Assembly (NCBI GenBank): GCA_964472785.1
Contig: CAYYMH010000082.1
Coordinates: forward strand, 1-14,873
DNA length: 14,873 bases
Reading direction: 5' to 3'
DNA from: CAYYMH01 sp964472785
Lineage (GTDB): Bacteria; Zhuqueibacterota; Zhuqueibacteria; Thermofontimicrobiales; Thermofontimicrobiaceae
This document shows positions 13,886 through 14,873 of this stretch, in pieces. The notes under the pieces were generated by a model. It did no database searches. It was not told the origin of the DNA and saw only the letters and a program-made list of their open reading frames with translations. The number at the start of each line of letters is the position of its first letter. The stretch's first letter is position 1. Made by a program: the position numbers and the translations under genes.

Positions 13886-14638
13886 ATGTTGAAGGCAGTC
13901 CTGTTTGATTTGGACAATACGTTATTGTTATTCGAAGAGAGCAAGTTCTTTGAAGCTTATTCCAAAAAACTCTACCTGAAATTTAGCGATCTTCTCAGTC
14001 CCGAAGAGTTCAGTGAAAAAATAATTAAATCCACCCAGATGATGCTCAATAACGACGGACAAAGGTCCAATGCTGATAATTTTATTGCTGATTTTGCAAA
14101 TGGTTTACCGGTCGATAAAAAAGAACTCTGGCAGCGATTTGAGAATTTTTATGATAATGACTTCGAGCAATTTCAATATTTGATGAAACCGCTGCCAGAT
14201 TCCCGAGAAATTCTACTGAGCTTGAAAGAGAAAAACCTCAAACTGGTTATCGCAACCAATCCCATGTTTCCCATGAACGTGCAATACATTCGTTTAAAAT
14301 GGGCAAACCTTGGGAGCATTCCATTTAATTTAATCACCAGCGCAGACAATTCCACTTACTGTAAACCCCGGCTTGAATATTATCAGGAAATTTGTAATAA
14401 AATCGATGTACCGCCTGAACAATGTTTGATGGTTGGCAACGATGAATTCAATGACATGATCGCGTCAAAAATCGGTATGAAAACATATCTCACCACAGAC
14501 AGCGAGCATTTATCAATTGAATTGAGCAGCCGTATGTTAGCAAAAAATATGACATTAGAAATGCCTAATCCAGATTATAAAGGCAAACTGAGCGGGCTGC
14601 TCAACGTAATCGATAGTGATTTTCCCGACCGAATTTAG
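13886..14638 (+). CDS. HAD-superfamily hydrolase
   Basis: The 250-residue product is a cytoplasmic haloacid dehalogenase-type phosphohydrolase. Motif I is LFDLDNT with nucleophile D8 and D10, motif II is VIATN with T124, motif III lysine is K160 in CKPRLEYY, and motif IV is VGNDEFND with D186 and D190. The cap domain lies between motif I and II (about 15-100) and is all-helical, as in subfamily I (C1 cap, phosphoglycolate phosphatase or dehalogenase type). The substrate cannot be inferred. I choose ATG 13886 because it gives the usual MLKAVLFDLDNTLL opening and GGAG lies 10 nt upstream. The earlier in-frame ATG at 13877 would leave only 1 nt between that site and the start codon. It shares direction with the OsmC gene but may be separately transcribed. 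Confidence 0.85.
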   Translation: MLKAVLFDLDNTLLLFEESKFFEAYSKKLYLKFSDLLSPEEFSEKIIKSTQMMLNNDGQRSNADNFIADFANGLPVDKKELWQRFENFYDNDFEQFQYLMKPLPDSREILLSLKEKNLKLVIATNPMFPMNVQYIRLKWANLGSIPFNLITSADNSTYCKPRLEYYQEICNKIDVPPEQCLMVGNDEFNDMIASKIGMKTYLTTDSEHLSIELSSRMLAKNMTLEMPNPDYKGKLSGLLNVIDSDFPDRI

Positions 14639-14760
14639 TCTAATCTGAAAAGGGCATTTCCTGTTTAGTTGAAAAGACCGAATCTCATAATTTAGATATT
14701 TCTTCCTTCAACGATCAAATATCAGTTCACCCTGACCACATACATCACATTCTCATTATG

Positions 14761-14873
14761 TCAAAGTCCATCATATTCCCCAGTTTCAGGGTCACGATAT
14801 TCCCCACTTGTTTTGTGAATTAACCCAACTTCACCACAACTCCCAAAAAACAGCCCCAAAAAGGCTAAAAAAT
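14761..14873 (-). CDS. Possible very small lipoprotein, 5' end outside the window
   Basis: A minus-strand frame enters from the right edge and ends at TGA (14763-14761), giving 36 visible residues. It opens with a hydrophobic run FLAFLGLFFGSC, typical of a lipoprotein signal with a relaxed box ahead of the cysteine. A short mature part of about 25 residues follows, with an internal echo (GEYRDPETG then GEYDG). If real, the mature lipoprotein is tiny, comparable in size to entericidin-like peptides. No start codon is visible because the window ends. The hydrophobic-plus-cysteine pattern is suggestive but could be chance in AT-rich DNA. Confidence 0.4.
   Translation of the reverse strand, partial: FLAFLGLFFGSCGEVGLIHKTSGEYRDPETGEYDGL

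Overview
The window is about 14.9 kb of AT-rich bacterial DNA with compact genes and relatively long, repeat-rich intergenic spaces. No rRNA or marker gene is present, so the taxon is inferred. The clues are exported proteins with relaxed, FCB-like signal peptides, mixed strong and absent Shine-Dalgarno sites, and dispersed intergenic repeats of the 'ccacagagaacacag' and 'cgcaaagacgc' types. These suggest an uncultivated Gram-negative lineage of the FCB/Calditrichota/KSB1 kind, possibly from a metagenome. TGA is used as an ordinary stop by several genes here, so the standard code applies.

Layout. 1-372 has no convincing gene. 373-798 is the N-terminal stump of a membrane-anchored sensor-like protein, cut off exactly at a 15-bp-arm palindrome. 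771-997 is a patch of repeats. On the minus strand, 5589 down to 1007, lies a probable operon read in this order: a four-TM coiled-coil membrane protein of unknown function (TTG start), an M14-type zinc carboxypeptidase anchored in the envelope, a GH130 mannoside phosphorylase/hydrolase, and galactokinase (GalK). The last three suggest envelope glycan or peptide turnover coupled to sugar phosphorylation.

5590-6209 is a 620-bp gene-free divergent region. It holds a 364-bp segment bounded by inverted copies of the 'tagccacagag' repeat and containing two short GC-rich hairpins that look like REP units.

On the plus strand, 6210-8497 encodes a NodU/CmcH/TobZ-type carbamoyltransferase and, just downstream, a small SxtJ-like membrane protein. 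8640-12291 is an efflux-type cassette: a MacA/HlyD-like adaptor split by one in-frame TGA, followed by two paralogous MacB-like permeases. No ATPase gene is present in the window, so a complete pump would need one encoded elsewhere. A convergent minus-strand gene (12397-13218) encodes an exported protein with a BlaI/MecI-like winged-helix stretch. It is followed by plus-strand OsmC-family and HAD-family genes. The right edge carries the 3' end of a possible very small lipoprotein on the minus strand.

The best leads for follow-up are the exported winged-helix protein, the in-frame TGA in the adaptor gene, the carbamoyltransferase/SxtJ pair with an unknown acceptor, and the inverted-repeat element at 5666-6029. 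I do not see a complete, clearly new defence or biosynthetic system.
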